DNA of 36,495 nt from Alphaproteobacteria bacterium (GTDB taxonomy: Bacteria > Pseudomonadota > Alphaproteobacteria > Micropepsales > Micropepsaceae), in the NCBI GenBank assembly GCA_009693985.1, contig SHWE01000020.1:1-36495 (forward strand), given 5' to 3'. This document shows positions 19,835 to 28,758 of this stretch, piece by piece (position 1 is the stretch's first letter; each line of letters opens with the position of its first letter). A model generated the notes under the pieces. The model had not been told where the DNA came from, made no database searches, and saw nothing but the letters and a program-made list of their open reading frames with translations. The position numbers were made by a program, and so were the translations under genes.

Positions 19835-20295
19835 GCCCCGCCACCCAGAATGTCGCGCCAGTGCGCCGGCCCCGCGATGCGCGCCTCGCGCGTCTCGGTT
19901 CCGGTCGCCGTCAAGGCAATGCGCAGCGCGTCGCCGGCAAGGCGCGAAGGAAAGCCGCGCTCCGGCCATTCGACCAGCACGGCGCCCTGACCCAGCGCGT
20001 CGTCGAGCCCGAGCTCGGTCATCTCGCTGGCATCTTCGATGCGATAGAGATCGAAATGGTGCAGCGTCAGCGCGCCCGTCTCATAGGGTTGCACCAGCGT
20101 GAAGGTCGGGCTCGGCACATTTTCGGCGATGCCGAGCGCGCGCAAGATCCCACGCGCCAGCACGGTCTTGCCGGCGCCAAGCTCGCCCGACAGCAGCACC
20201 GCATCGCCGGTGCGGAGCCCGCGCGCGATCCTTGCGCCCAGCTCCTCCGTCGCCGTCTCGCCGTTCAGCGTCACTTTGGTCTCGAATCCTGCCAC
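19831..20295 (-). CDS. tsaE: tRNA threonylcarbamoyladenosine biosynthesis ATPase TsaE
   Basis: This 154-residue P-loop ATPase works with TsaB/TsaD in t6A37 modification of ANN-decoding tRNAs. Walker A is SGELGAGKTVLARG with K43. SPTFTLVQPY is the switch segment, HHFDLYRIED follows, and VLVEWPERG is a family hallmark. The best start is GTG 20295; no strong ribosome site is seen, so the exact start is uncertain by a few codons. It heads the overlapping minus-strand chain. Its promoter should lie in the 141-bp divergent gap before the oxidoreductase gene. Confidence 0.94.
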   Translation of the reverse strand: MAGFETKVTLNGETATEELGARIARGLRTGDAVLLSGELGAGKTVLARGILRALGIAENVPSPTFTLVQPYETGALTLHHFDLYRIEDASEMTELGLDDALGQGAVLVEWPERGFPSRLAGDALRIALTATGTETREARIAGPAHWRDILGGGA

Positions 20296-20436
20296 AGGCT
20301 GTTGTATCGCGCGGTTCCCCGCCGCTCAACGCGTGCCAAACACAAGGCTAACGCCCTGTTATGGCTGGTTTGCGGCCATCCCCGGGCTGTGCTAACCGCC
20401 CATGCCCGCTGGGACGCGCGGGGTCAGGTGAGGGGC

Positions 20437-21979
<1,543 letters not shown>

Positions 21980-21995
21980 TTAAAGCGGTCGCGTC

Positions 21996-22556
21996 TTAAT
22001 TGATCGCCTTGATGAAGTCCGGGTCTTGGATCAACGCTTCTATGTTGGCCCTGATCTGCTAATTTAGCGCAGCAAAAGCGTTGGCGAATTTGGCAGTATT
22101 TTTTGTGAGCGTTTTGTCAGCGTCGTAAACGATCATTCCCGTCGTCATGTCCCTCACCACATAGTGCACGTCCACGGTCCAGTCGACCGAGAACCCCAGG
22201 TCATCGATCAAGAACTCTTTTATCTCACCCGACAGTCGCCGGTTGCCGCCCATAACTTTCACCCCGACCAAGCGCAATTCATTGAACACGGCATCGCGAA
22301 AGAAAATGTTGATATTTTTATCCAGTTTGATCTCGCCTAATGCGGTGTTTCTGAGTTGGTTTGGTGCAACTCTACCATTGATCGCGGGGAGCTAGACGAA
22401 GTCAGTTACTTCGACCGTCCCGATTGCACTCAACGTCGAAGCGGGCGCGTACTCCACGGGAATCGTTTCGCACCCGGCCAAAGCAAGGGCGGTGACCAGT
22501 GCTGAGACAGTCACATGCGGTTTGTGAAACAAGGAATAGACGTTCAGAGAAAACAT
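21996..22556 (-). pseudogene. lipoprotein reading frame with two in-frame TAG codons
   Basis: One uninterrupted minus-strand frame of 186 codons reads as a lipoprotein but for two amber codons. It starts MFSLNVYSLF at 22556, has a hydrophobic segment and a lipobox ALAGC with the lipidated C29, then ETIPVEYAPASTLSAIGTV. TAG occurs at codon 55 (22392-22394) and codon 166 (22059-22061), and TAA ends it at 21996-21998. Between the two, the sequence stays protein-like (NTALGEIKL, FFRDAVFNELRLVGV, SGEIKEFLIDDLG, KTAKFANAF-like end), with no frameshift. It resembles the general layout of YajG-like or related small lipoproteins, but I cannot name a family. The DNA is visibly more AT-rich than its neighbours, which hints at transfer. 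A recently inactivated gene is most likely. Confidence 0.65.
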
Positions 22557-22630
22557 GGAATGCCCCCAATCCAAATTTCTATAGGCAGACAACAATAGAT
22601 CGAATTATCTGGCCAGACTAGGCCATGAAA

Positions 22631-22658
22631 TTGTCGAGAAAATGACAAGCCCTATACT
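22631..22658 (+). promoter_or_regulatory. sigma70-like promoter with internal dyad
   Basis: TTGTCG (22631-22636) and TATACT (22653-22658) are separated by 16 bp and lie 51 bp before the cysteine hydrolase ATG. The dyad TTGTC-N8-GACAA (22631-22648) covers the -35 box and spacer, where a repressor could bind. The assignment rests on pattern only. Confidence 0.45.
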
Positions 22659-22709
22659 CGCCTGTACGTATGATGAAGCGTATCATTGCCCTTCGGAACG
22701 GAGGTACCT

Positions 22710-23417
22710 ATGCACAAGATCTCGATCCCGCAATCCGTCATCGACGACGTGATCCGCACGCGCGGACGCGAGCACATCTATGACACGCTGAACCCTTCGA
22801 AGACCGCGCTGCTGGTCGTCGACATGCAGAACGGATTCATGATGGAGGGCGTCGCGCACAGCCTGTGCCGCGAGGCGATTGAGATCGTTCCCAACATCAC
22901 CCGTCTGGCGGATGCGCTGCGCCGTTCGGGCGGCACGGTGGTGTGGATCAAGAACACGGTGAACGAGGAGACGCTGGCGAGCTGGTCGATCCGCGTCGAG
23001 ATGGACGGGCCGGAGCGCACCGAAACGCGCCTCGAATCCATGAGCCCGGGCACCAAGGGCCACGAGCTGTGGGCGGAATTGAAGCCGCAAAGCCAGGACC
23101 TCATGGTTCAGAAGACGCGCTTTTCTGCCTTCATCCAGGGCTCGTCGAATCTGGAAGCGTCTTTGCGGGCGCGGGGGATCGACACGGTGGTCGTGACCGG
23201 CACGGTGACGAACATCTGCTGCGAATCAACCGCGCGCGACGCGATGATGCGCAATTTCCGCACGCTGATGGTGACCGACGCCAACGCTGCCATGAGTGAC
23301 GAATTGCACAACGCTTCGCTGATCGCGTTCTATTTGCGCTTCGGCGATATCATGCCGACCGACATGGTGATCGCCGCGTTGAACGCCGGCGCCTCGGCGC
23401 AATCGGCCGCGCAATAG
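22710..23417 (+). CDS. isochorismatase-like cysteine hydrolase
   Basis: This 235-residue enzyme is of the isochorismatase-like superfamily. The catalytic triad is visible: D38 in LLVVDMQNGF, K135 in VQKTRFSAF, and C170 in GTVTNICCESTARDA, where the cis-peptide precedes TN. Members hydrolyse amide or carbamate bonds (N-carbamoylsarcosine, ureidoacrylate, nicotinamide) or isochorismate. The substrate is not determined, though the 30-residue N-terminal extension and CCESTARDA are reminiscent of RutB-like amidases. A strong GGAACGGAGG site precedes ATG 22710. A GNAT gene follows 10 bp downstream, probably cotranscribed. Confidence 0.85.
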   Translation: MHKISIPQSVIDDVIRTRGREHIYDTLNPSKTALLVVDMQNGFMMEGVAHSLCREAIEIVPNITRLADALRRSGGTVVWIKNTVNEETLASWSIRVEMDGPERTETRLESMSPGTKGHELWAELKPQSQDLMVQKTRFSAFIQGSSNLEASLRARGIDTVVVTGTVTNICCESTARDAMMRNFRTLMVTDANAAMSDELHNASLIAFYLRFGDIMPTDMVIAALNAGASAQSAAQ

Positions 23418-23427
23418 AGCGGCTGGC

Positions 23428-23925
23428 ATGTCGCCAATAGCGATCCGACCCGCTACCGAGGACGATGCCGATTCAATATTGGCCATCTACACGCCCATCG
23501 TCGAGCAAACGGCGATCTCGTTTGAAGACCTGCCGCCCACGCTCGAAGAAATGAAGTGCAGAATTTTGGATTATTCGGCAACCCACGCTTTCGTGGTGGC
23601 CGAGCGCAAGGGGATGCTGCTTGGCTACGCTTATGGAAGCCGGCACAGGGAGCGGTCGGCCTATCGTACCTCGGCCGATGTCACAGCCTATGTGGCGGAA
23701 TCCACGCGCCGCGCCGGTGTCGGGCGCGCGATGTACGTCGAGCTGCTGGCACAACTCAAGCGCAAGGGTTTCCACGCCGCCTTTGGCGGCATCGCGCTGC
23801 CTAATCAAGCGAGCATCGCGCTTCACGAGAGCGTCGGGTTCACGCCGGTCGGTGTGTATCGGGAGGTCGGCTTCAAATTGGGCCGATGGCACGACGTCGG
23901 CTGGTGGCAGAGAATTCTGACCTAG
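23428..23925 (+). CDS. GNAT N-acetyltransferase, phosphinothricin acetyltransferase-like
   Basis: This 165-residue acetyl-CoA-dependent N-acetyltransferase starts IAIRPATEDDADSILAIYTPIVE and has TAISFEDLPPTLEEM, the classic N-terminal pattern of Pat/Bar-type enzymes. The acetyl-CoA loop is STRRAGVGRAMYVEL. NQASIALHESVGFTPVGVYREVGFKLGRWHDVGWW is the family's C-terminal signature. Such enzymes acetylate phosphinothricin or methionine sulfone/sulfoximine and often act in amino-acid detoxification. Exact substrate unknown. It is probably in one transcript with the hydrolase upstream. Confidence 0.88.
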   Translation: MSPIAIRPATEDDADSILAIYTPIVEQTAISFEDLPPTLEEMKCRILDYSATHAFVVAERKGMLLGYAYGSRHRERSAYRTSADVTAYVAESTRRAGVGRAMYVELLAQLKRKGFHAAFGGIALPNQASIALHESVGFTPVGVYREVGFKLGRWHDVGWWQRILT

Positions 23926-23944
23926 CGACGTCCGCTGCCCGGCA

Positions 23945-23969
23945 GGGAGCGCGCGAGACGCGCGCTCCC
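23945..23969. terminator. GC-rich hairpin between convergent genes
   Basis: GGGAGCGCGC (23945-23954) and GCGCGCTCCC (23960-23969) form a perfect 10-bp stem with a 5-nt loop, placed between the convergent acetyltransferase and VOC genes. No T-run follows on either strand, so it may act bidirectionally but weakly, or only stabilise mRNA ends. Confidence 0.55.
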
Positions 23970-23989
23970 TTGGCAGAGGAATTCCAGTC

Positions 23990-24811
23990 TTACGACTTCA
24001 CTTCCGGGCCTAACGGTGCCCGTTCGATGATCTCGATGCGGGTGCCCCAGGGATCGGTGATGTAGGTGATCGTGCTGCCGTTCGCGGCCTTGCGCGGCGG
24101 CTCGTCGAGCTTGATGCCTTCCGCGGTGATCTTCGCCACGAAGGCGGCGTGGTTGCGCACATCGAAGCCGATGTGGTCGAGGATACGGCCGCGAGTCACG
24201 GCTTGCTTCGCGTCGGCCTTGGCGAACCGCATCTGCACGCCCGGAATGTCCACAACCGGCTGCATGTTGCGGGTGCCGGCCTTGCCGCCGAAGGTCTTCG
24301 CATACCAAGCCTGCGCCTTGGGGATTTCCGCTTCGGTCAGTGACAGATGGACATGCTCGTTGCGGATCGGAACGCCTTGCGTCTTGTCTTCCAGGATTTC
24401 AATGCGCACGCCGTCGGGCGTGGTGACATAGGCCTGATCGAGACGCCCATTGCCGCCCGGTTCCACCGTCACGCCGGCGGCCTTCCATTGGGCAACGCGC
24501 TGCTGGACGTTATCGACGACGAAGCCGACATGGTTCACCACCGAACCCTGGCTGGTGCCGTTTCCGGTTTCCATCCCGAGATTCAAATTGATGTAGGTCC
24601 CGGGGAAGGCGATCAGCGGGTTGCCGCCCGGCATGTACAATTTCGCGCCCATGGCGAGAAAGAGTTTCTTGTTGGCTTCGACATCCTTCGAGATGATGTG
24701 CCAGTGACCCATGGTCACGCCGGCTTCGTTGTACGGAGCCGGTTGCGCGGCGGCGGTGCCGGCGGCGAGGGTCGAAGCGAACAATAAAGCTGCGAATATT
24801 TTTGTCTTCAC
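23990..24811 (-). CDS. exported VOC-superfamily protein (glyoxalase/dioxygenase fold)
   Basis: This 273-residue protein has a signal peptide (KTKIFAALLFASTLAAGTAAAQ) and two tandem VOC modules. The first runs about 35-145, with GHWHIISKD, VVNHVGFVVDN and VTTPDGVRIEILED. The second runs about 150-262, with NEHVHLSL, RILDHIGFDVRN and YITDPWGTRIEIIE. His and Glu residues at these strands (GHWH, NHVGF, EHVHL, DHIGF and the IEI strands) could supply metal ligands. VOC enzymes include glyoxalases, dioxygenases and fosfomycin-type resistance proteins, but secreted ones are less usual. The GTG start at 24811 has a GGGAGG site 5-6 bp upstream and begins the signal peptide, so longer upstream extensions are not used. 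Function unknown. Confidence 0.8.
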   Translation of the reverse strand: MKTKIFAALLFASTLAAGTAAAQPAPYNEAGVTMGHWHIISKDVEANKKLFLAMGAKLYMPGGNPLIAFPGTYINLNLGMETGNGTSQGSVVNHVGFVVDNVQQRVAQWKAAGVTVEPGGNGRLDQAYVTTPDGVRIEILEDKTQGVPIRNEHVHLSLTEAEIPKAQAWYAKTFGGKAGTRNMQPVVDIPGVQMRFAKADAKQAVTRGRILDHIGFDVRNHAAFVAKITAEGIKLDEPPRKAANGSTITYITDPWGTRIEIIERAPLGPEVKS

Positions 24812-25007
24812 GAAGGCCTCCCTTGAGCTGGTTTTCCCTAAGCTATCACAGGCCGTGCTGAATTTCCGCGCCGCCGTCCCCATCTTCCATACCGGAACGA
24901 GGAAGCTTGGAAGCGGACGGCGGAATGGGACGGAATTGCCCTGTAATTGCACCGGAATTTTGTGACTTTATCCCCGCTCGCACGCAGGGATTTCGCGCAA
25001 AATACGT

Positions 25008-25038
25008 CTCCCCATCCCCATTTTCTGGGGGAGGGGAG
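25008..25038. repeat. CTCCCC-GGGGAG hairpin
   Basis: CTCCCC-ATCCCC (25008-25019) pairs with GGGGGA-GGGGAG (25027-25038), with minor mismatch, around a short loop rich in T. It ends in a GGGCTCATTTTTGG stretch, so it could act as a weak plus-strand terminator, although no plus-strand gene ends nearby. Confidence 0.55.
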
Positions 25039-25110
25039 GGCTCATTTTTGGAAAACAATTAGATGCGTGCCCCGATCGGGCAACCACAAGATCGAGCAGT
25101 CAACAAATCC

Positions 25111-25239
25111 TGTCATCCCCGGCGAGCCGCCAAAGGTGGCGAGGGAAGGGGATCCAATCGGTGAAGAACGCGCATCACTTTCACCGAATGGATTCCCTTC
25201 CCTTCGCGATGCTTGCGCATCGCTCAGCCGGGAATGACA
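25111..25239. repeat. 129-bp imperfect inverted repeat (intergenic palindromic element)
   Basis: The outer arms are TGTCATCCCCGGCGAGCC at the left and, on the opposite strand from the right end, TGTCATTCCCGGCTGAGCG. The inner arms GCGAGGGAAGGGGATCC and GCGAAGGGAAGGGAATCC, each continuing into ATCGGTGAA or ATTCGGTGAA, also pair. The 10-15 bp centre is unpaired. The pattern (TGTCATYCCCGGC, then GGAATCCA) resembles dispersed non-coding palindromic repeats in many alphaproteobacteria. There is no transposase. Confidence 0.75.
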
Positions 25240-25250
25240 GATTTATTTGC

Positions 25251-27725
25251 TCAAGCGCGTTGCGCCGATCCCAAATCGGGCTCGGCGCGCCTCTTCTGCG
25301 GATTGCGCGGCAGATGGCAGGTGGCGCGCGTCCCCTGGCCCTGCTGCGATTCCAACTCGACCCAGCCATCGTGCAATTCGACAAAGCGGTTGACGAGCGC
25401 AAGGCCGAGGCCGACGCCCGCGGCCGATCCGCCGCGTCCGCCCGCCCCGCCGCCCTTGGCCGAGAAGCGTTCGAAGGCGGTCGGCATCATGTCGGGCGCG
25501 ATCCCCGAACCGGTGTCGGCGACGAAGATGCGCACATCGTCGCCATTGATGTCGCCGCCGATGGTGACGGTGCCGCCGGGCGGCGTGTATTTGAAGGCAT
25601 TGGAGAGAAGGTTGAACACCACCTGCTTCAGGCGGCGCGCATCGCCGACAAAAACGCCGGTATCCTCACGGCAATCGAGCGTAAGCCCGAGGCCGAGCCG
25701 TGCCGTCCATTCGCGCATCTGGCCGGCCATGGTCGAAAGCAGCCAGTAAAGATCGACTTTCTGGAAATCGAGATCCATGGCGCCGGATTCGATCTGCGAC
25801 AGATCGAGAATGTCGTTGATGAGAACGCGCAACGTCTCCGACGCTTTGCCGATCGCTTCGACATATTCGCCCTGGCGCGCGTTCAACGCGCCCGGTGTGC
25901 CGTCCTTGAGCAATTGGGCGAAGCCGACGATGGAATTGAGCGGCGTGCGCAGCTCATAGGACACGCGCTTGACGAATTCGGACTTCAGCTTGTCGGAGGC
26001 TTCCAGCGCTTCGTTGCGTTCGCGCAACGCGGACTCGATGCGGAAACGGTCGGTGACGTCGGCGAAGCTTGCCAGCGTCGCGCCGTCGGGCAACGGCGCC
26101 AGCGAAAGCGAAACGATCACGCCGTCGGAGCGCTCGATCTCGCCCCATTCGCGGTGGCGCTCGGGCGCCGCCGAAGTCACCGAAGACAGCACGCCTTCCC
26201 ACACGCGGTCGGTGCCGAAGCGCGCGGCGCAGGCATCGGCGATGCGTTTGAGATGCGGCTCGCCGGCGAGGTCGGCCGCTTCCAGGCGCCAGATGCGCGC
26301 GAAGGCCGCGTTGAAAAGCTTCAGCCGCCCGTCGGGGCCGAACACGGCGACGCCTTCCTGCAGCGTGTCGAGCGTCGCCTTCTGCACCTTGATCAGCGTG
26401 TTGTAGGAGCTTTCCAGCCGCAAGCGGTCGCTGACGTCTTCGTAGAGCAGCACGAGCCCGCCGAACGGATGGGACTGCACGCAGATGCGCAAGGTCTTGC
26501 CGCCTGGCAGATGCCACAGCTCTTCGGTCTGGTGGTCGCGTTCCTCGAAAATCTTCAGCCGTTGCTGTTTCCAGGCGCGGAAATCGGGCTGCTCGGGCAG
26601 GCGGCGCAATTCGCGCAAGCGGTCGAGGATTTCCCCTTCCGTCGGATGCGCGTCGAGCCAAGTCTCCGACAGGCCCCACAGCCGCACATAGGCTTGATTG
26701 TAGAAGCTGAGCCTGCGGTCGGGTCCGAACACGGCGACGGCGGTGACGAGCCGGTCGAGCGTGTCGGCATGCGCATCGATGTGCTGTTGCAGGCGCGCTT
26801 CGGCTTCGGCGAGCGCCGTGACGTCGATAGCGCAGCCGGCGACGCCGCCACCTTCCAAAGGCGAGAGCGTGAATTGCAGCGCGTGACGATGGCCGGCCAG
26901 CACGGCGAAGCGTTTGGCCTCCACCACGTCATTGTCGGCGCGCGCCGCCGAAGCGAGATCGTGTTCGGAGCGGTCGAGCACCACGCCCGATGCCAGCGCG
27001 GCTTCGGCGTTGGGCGCGCCCGAGGCGGCGACGAAAGCCCGGTTGACGTAGCCGAGCGCCAGGTCGGGCTTGCGGATCCACACCGGCACCGGCAGCACAT
27101 CGAGCGCGGCGCGGAAATCGAGAAGCTGTTTCTCGACGACGCGCTCGGGTTCGAGATAGACCGCCGCGAAGCCGCCGGCCGGCCGGCCGCGCACCGCGAT
27201 GTTGGTTCCTTCCGCGTTCCGGCAATTGAGGGCGAAGGGGAGGCCATTGGCGGAAAGCCCGTCGAGCGCCATCGACAGCTCGGCGGCGTCCGGGCCGGTC
27301 AGGCATTGCTCGATCAATTGGGCGGCGCCCGCGAAGCTCACGGGCTCGGCGTCCTCTTCGCCCCAGACGATCAGGGATTCGCGCCCGGCGGCGAGCCAGG
27401 CATCGCGCGTCGAAAGGACGGCCCGGGCCTGGGCGCGGGCGGCTTTCAGCGCGCGCGTCAGGCCGGCGATACGGCGCTGCTCGGCCAGCGCCCACAGCGC
27501 GCCGGCAAGGCCCAGCGCCGAGGCCGCCACCACGACGGCAAGGCCGGCAAGGTTGGAAGCCTCAAGCGTGAAGCCCTGGAAGGACAGCGCGGCGGCGAAG
27601 GCCGGGGATGTGGGGCCGAGGGCGCAAAACAGAATCAGGGCCGGCAGGTGCCCCCTAGAGCCGCCTCCCGAACCACTCCACCCCGCTTCGGGCCCGTCTT
27701 GGTCTTGTCCCGTTCTGGGACACAT
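25251..27725 (-). CDS. divL: DivL-type cell-cycle pseudo-histidine kinase
   Basis: This 824-residue membrane-anchored PAS/histidine-kinase protein has hydrophobic segments near 28-46 and 58-80, then PAS-like regions at about 105-195, 205-305, 320-435 and 445-565. The DHp helix FVKRVSYELRTPLNSIVGF has Tyr590 where a kinase has the phosphoacceptor His (codon TAT at 25956-25958). The ATPase domain is intact (NLLSNAFKYTPPGG, DTGSGIAPD, GVGLGLALVNRF). In Caulobacter, DivL has the same Tyr swap, binds DivK~P and controls CckA and so CtrA activity. The ATG at 27725 is the only upstream start with a G-rich site; the early residues are poorly conserved in type, so the start may be internal. Confidence 0.88.
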   Translation of the reverse strand: MCPRTGQDQDGPEAGWSGSGGGSRGHLPALILFCALGPTSPAFAAALSFQGFTLEASNLAGLAVVVAASALGLAGALWALAEQRRIAGLTRALKAARAQARAVLSTRDAWLAAGRESLIVWGEEDAEPVSFAGAAQLIEQCLTGPDAAELSMALDGLSANGLPFALNCRNAEGTNIAVRGRPAGGFAAVYLEPERVVEKQLLDFRAALDVLPVPVWIRKPDLALGYVNRAFVAASGAPNAEAALASGVVLDRSEHDLASAARADNDVVEAKRFAVLAGHRHALQFTLSPLEGGGVAGCAIDVTALAEAEARLQQHIDAHADTLDRLVTAVAVFGPDRRLSFYNQAYVRLWGLSETWLDAHPTEGEILDRLRELRRLPEQPDFRAWKQQRLKIFEERDHQTEELWHLPGGKTLRICVQSHPFGGLVLLYEDVSDRLRLESSYNTLIKVQKATLDTLQEGVAVFGPDGRLKLFNAAFARIWRLEAADLAGEPHLKRIADACAARFGTDRVWEGVLSSVTSAAPERHREWGEIERSDGVIVSLSLAPLPDGATLASFADVTDRFRIESALRERNEALEASDKLKSEFVKRVSYELRTPLNSIVGFAQLLKDGTPGALNARQGEYVEAIGKASETLRVLINDILDLSQIESGAMDLDFQKVDLYWLLSTMAGQMREWTARLGLGLTLDCREDTGVFVGDARRLKQVVFNLLSNAFKYTPPGGTVTIGGDINGDDVRIFVADTGSGIAPDMMPTAFERFSAKGGGAGGRGGSAAGVGLGLALVNRFVELHDGWVELESQQGQGTRATCHLPRNPQKRRAEPDLGSAQRA

Positions 27726-27810
27726 TGCCCGCTGCCCCGTTCGCCAAACCGACGAATCACTTAAGAATCAACATGATACGAGGCTCGGAACGATCTGCAA
27801 GGGAAGGTGG

Positions 27811-27825
27811 TTAAAAAAGTGTAAA
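27811..27825. promoter_or_regulatory. weak CtrA-like box in the divL/SemiSWEET gap
   Basis: TTAA-N7-TAAA at 27811-27825 differs by one base from the CtrA consensus TTAA-N7-TTAA. It lies in an AT-rich divergent gap (27726-27899). The match is weak and could be chance. Confidence 0.2.
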
Positions 27826-27899
27826 ATGCCAAATATTGAAACGTTAACAACATGTCGCGGCACGTCGAATACCGCATCTTTGGAGAGTATGGGCAACCG

Positions 27900-28193
27900 A
27901 TGAACACGCAATTCTATGTCGCAGTCCTCGGCATCGCCGCGGGCGTCTGTACGACGCTGGCTTTCGTGCCCCAAGTGGTGCGGACCTGGACCACGCGCTC
28001 GGCCGACGACATCTCGGTTGGGATGCTGACGATCTATGTCACCGGCAATCTTCTGTGGCTGCTTTACAGGGTGGCGCTCGGCGATTGGCCGATCATCCTG
28101 GCCAATGCCGCGACTTTGGTGCTGGCCGGCAGCATCCTCTATTTCAAGCTGCTGGTGCAGGGTGGCCGGCCCCGGATTGACGGCTCCCTCTAA
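27900..28193 (+). CDS. SemiSWEET-like PQ-loop small transporter
   Basis: This 97-residue membrane protein has three transmembrane helices, the half-size relative of eukaryotic SWEET sugar transporters. Helix 1 contains AAGVCTTLAFVPQVVRTWTTRSADDIS with the PQ motif at P24-Q25. Helix 2 is VGMLTIYVTGNLLWLLYRVAL with a central Trp (W53), and helix 3 is WPIILANAATLVLAGSILYFKL with a conserved Asn (N69). Two copies would form a functional dimer. The substrate could be a sugar or another small solute. GGAGAG precedes ATG 27900 at a somewhat long distance. A DoxX-like gene follows 41 bp downstream. Confidence 0.88.
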   Translation: MNTQFYVAVLGIAAGVCTTLAFVPQVVRTWTTRSADDISVGMLTIYVTGNLLWLLYRVALGDWPIILANAATLVLAGSILYFKLLVQGGRPRIDGSL

Positions 28194-28234
28194 CGGTTGC
28201 AACCTTCAAACGGGACCAAGTCTGGGAGGAACCG

Positions 28235-28675
28235 ATGATCGACCAACGCACCGCGCCCTATGGCGTGCTTCTGCTGAGACTGGCGCTTGGCTATCTTGCC
28301 ATCGCGCATCTCTATTACAAATTCTATGTGCTGCCGAACGGCCTCGACGGCTGGTGGACCAATCTGAACAACAATGGCTACCCCGATTGGGTGGTGATGT
28401 ATGTGCTGAGCGCGGAATTCGCCGGCGCACTTCTGCTGCTTCCGGGCATCTTCGCGCGCTATGTGGCGCTCTATTCGGTGCCGCTGATGCTGGCGGCCGC
28501 GCAATATTGGTATGCGCGCAAGGGCTTCTTCTTCACGCTCGGCGGCATGGAGCTTCCGGGTCTGTGGACCATCGGGCTCTTGACGTTGGGATTGGTCGGA
28601 GACGGCGCCTATGCGCTGGTGCCTTCGCCCAAGCTGCCCTTCTTCGGCGGTCGCCGGATGGCCCCCGCGGAGTAA
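28235..28675 (+). CDS. DoxX-family membrane protein
   Basis: This 146-residue inner-membrane protein has four likely transmembrane helices: GVLLLRLALGYLAIAHLYYK, VVMYVLSAEFAGALLLLPG, YVALYSVPLMLAAAQYW and LWTIGLLTLGLVGDGAYAL. The early RLALG...H pattern and the helix-loop arrangement fit the DoxX/DUF4870-like family, whose biochemical role is mostly unclear. The GGGAGG site precedes ATG 28235. It ends 17 bp before a strong intrinsic terminator, so the SemiSWEET-DoxX pair probably forms one short transcript. Confidence 0.75.
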   Translation: MIDQRTAPYGVLLLRLALGYLAIAHLYYKFYVLPNGLDGWWTNLNNNGYPDWVVMYVLSAEFAGALLLLPGIFARYVALYSVPLMLAAAQYWYARKGFFFTLGGMELPGLWTIGLLTLGLVGDGAYALVPSPKLPFFGGRRMAPAE

Positions 28676-28692
28676 TTGTTGGGTTTTTCGCG

Positions 28693-28737
28693 CGGCGCTT
28701 CTTCGGCCATGCCGGAGGAGCGCCGTTTGCTTTTTTC
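28693..28737 (+). terminator. rho-independent terminator after the DoxX-like gene
   Basis: CGGCGCTTCTTCGGC (28693-28707) pairs with GCCGGAGGAGCGCCG (28711-28725), with two G-U pairs and a CAT loop. The stem is followed by a T-rich run TTTGCTTTTTT (28726-28736). It lies between the DoxX-like gene and the GlcG-like gene, so the latter likely has its own promoter or gets readthrough. Confidence 0.85.
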
Positions 28738-28758
28738 CCTTTCGCTCGGAGACACGCC

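Larger units (their letters stand above)
24812..25250. other. gene-free stretch of 439 bp with hairpin and inverted repeat
   Basis: No convincing gene is present on either strand. The stretch holds the upstream region of the VOC gene (24812-24950), the CTCCCC/GGGGAG hairpin (25008-25038), and a 129-bp inverted repeat that ends 12 bp from the divL stop codon. Confidence 0.7.

Noticed and set aside
21996-22556. Genome-wide reassignment of TAG to an amino acid
   Set aside because: Ferredoxin, ferredoxin reductase, folC, trxA, ahcY, the cysteine hydrolase and the GNAT gene all use TAG as a normal terminator.
25161-27764. 867-codon open frame on the plus strand opposite divL
   Set aside because: It runs antisense to divL, has no recognisable domain and is Arg/Gly/Ala-rich, as expected of a GC-rich shadow frame.
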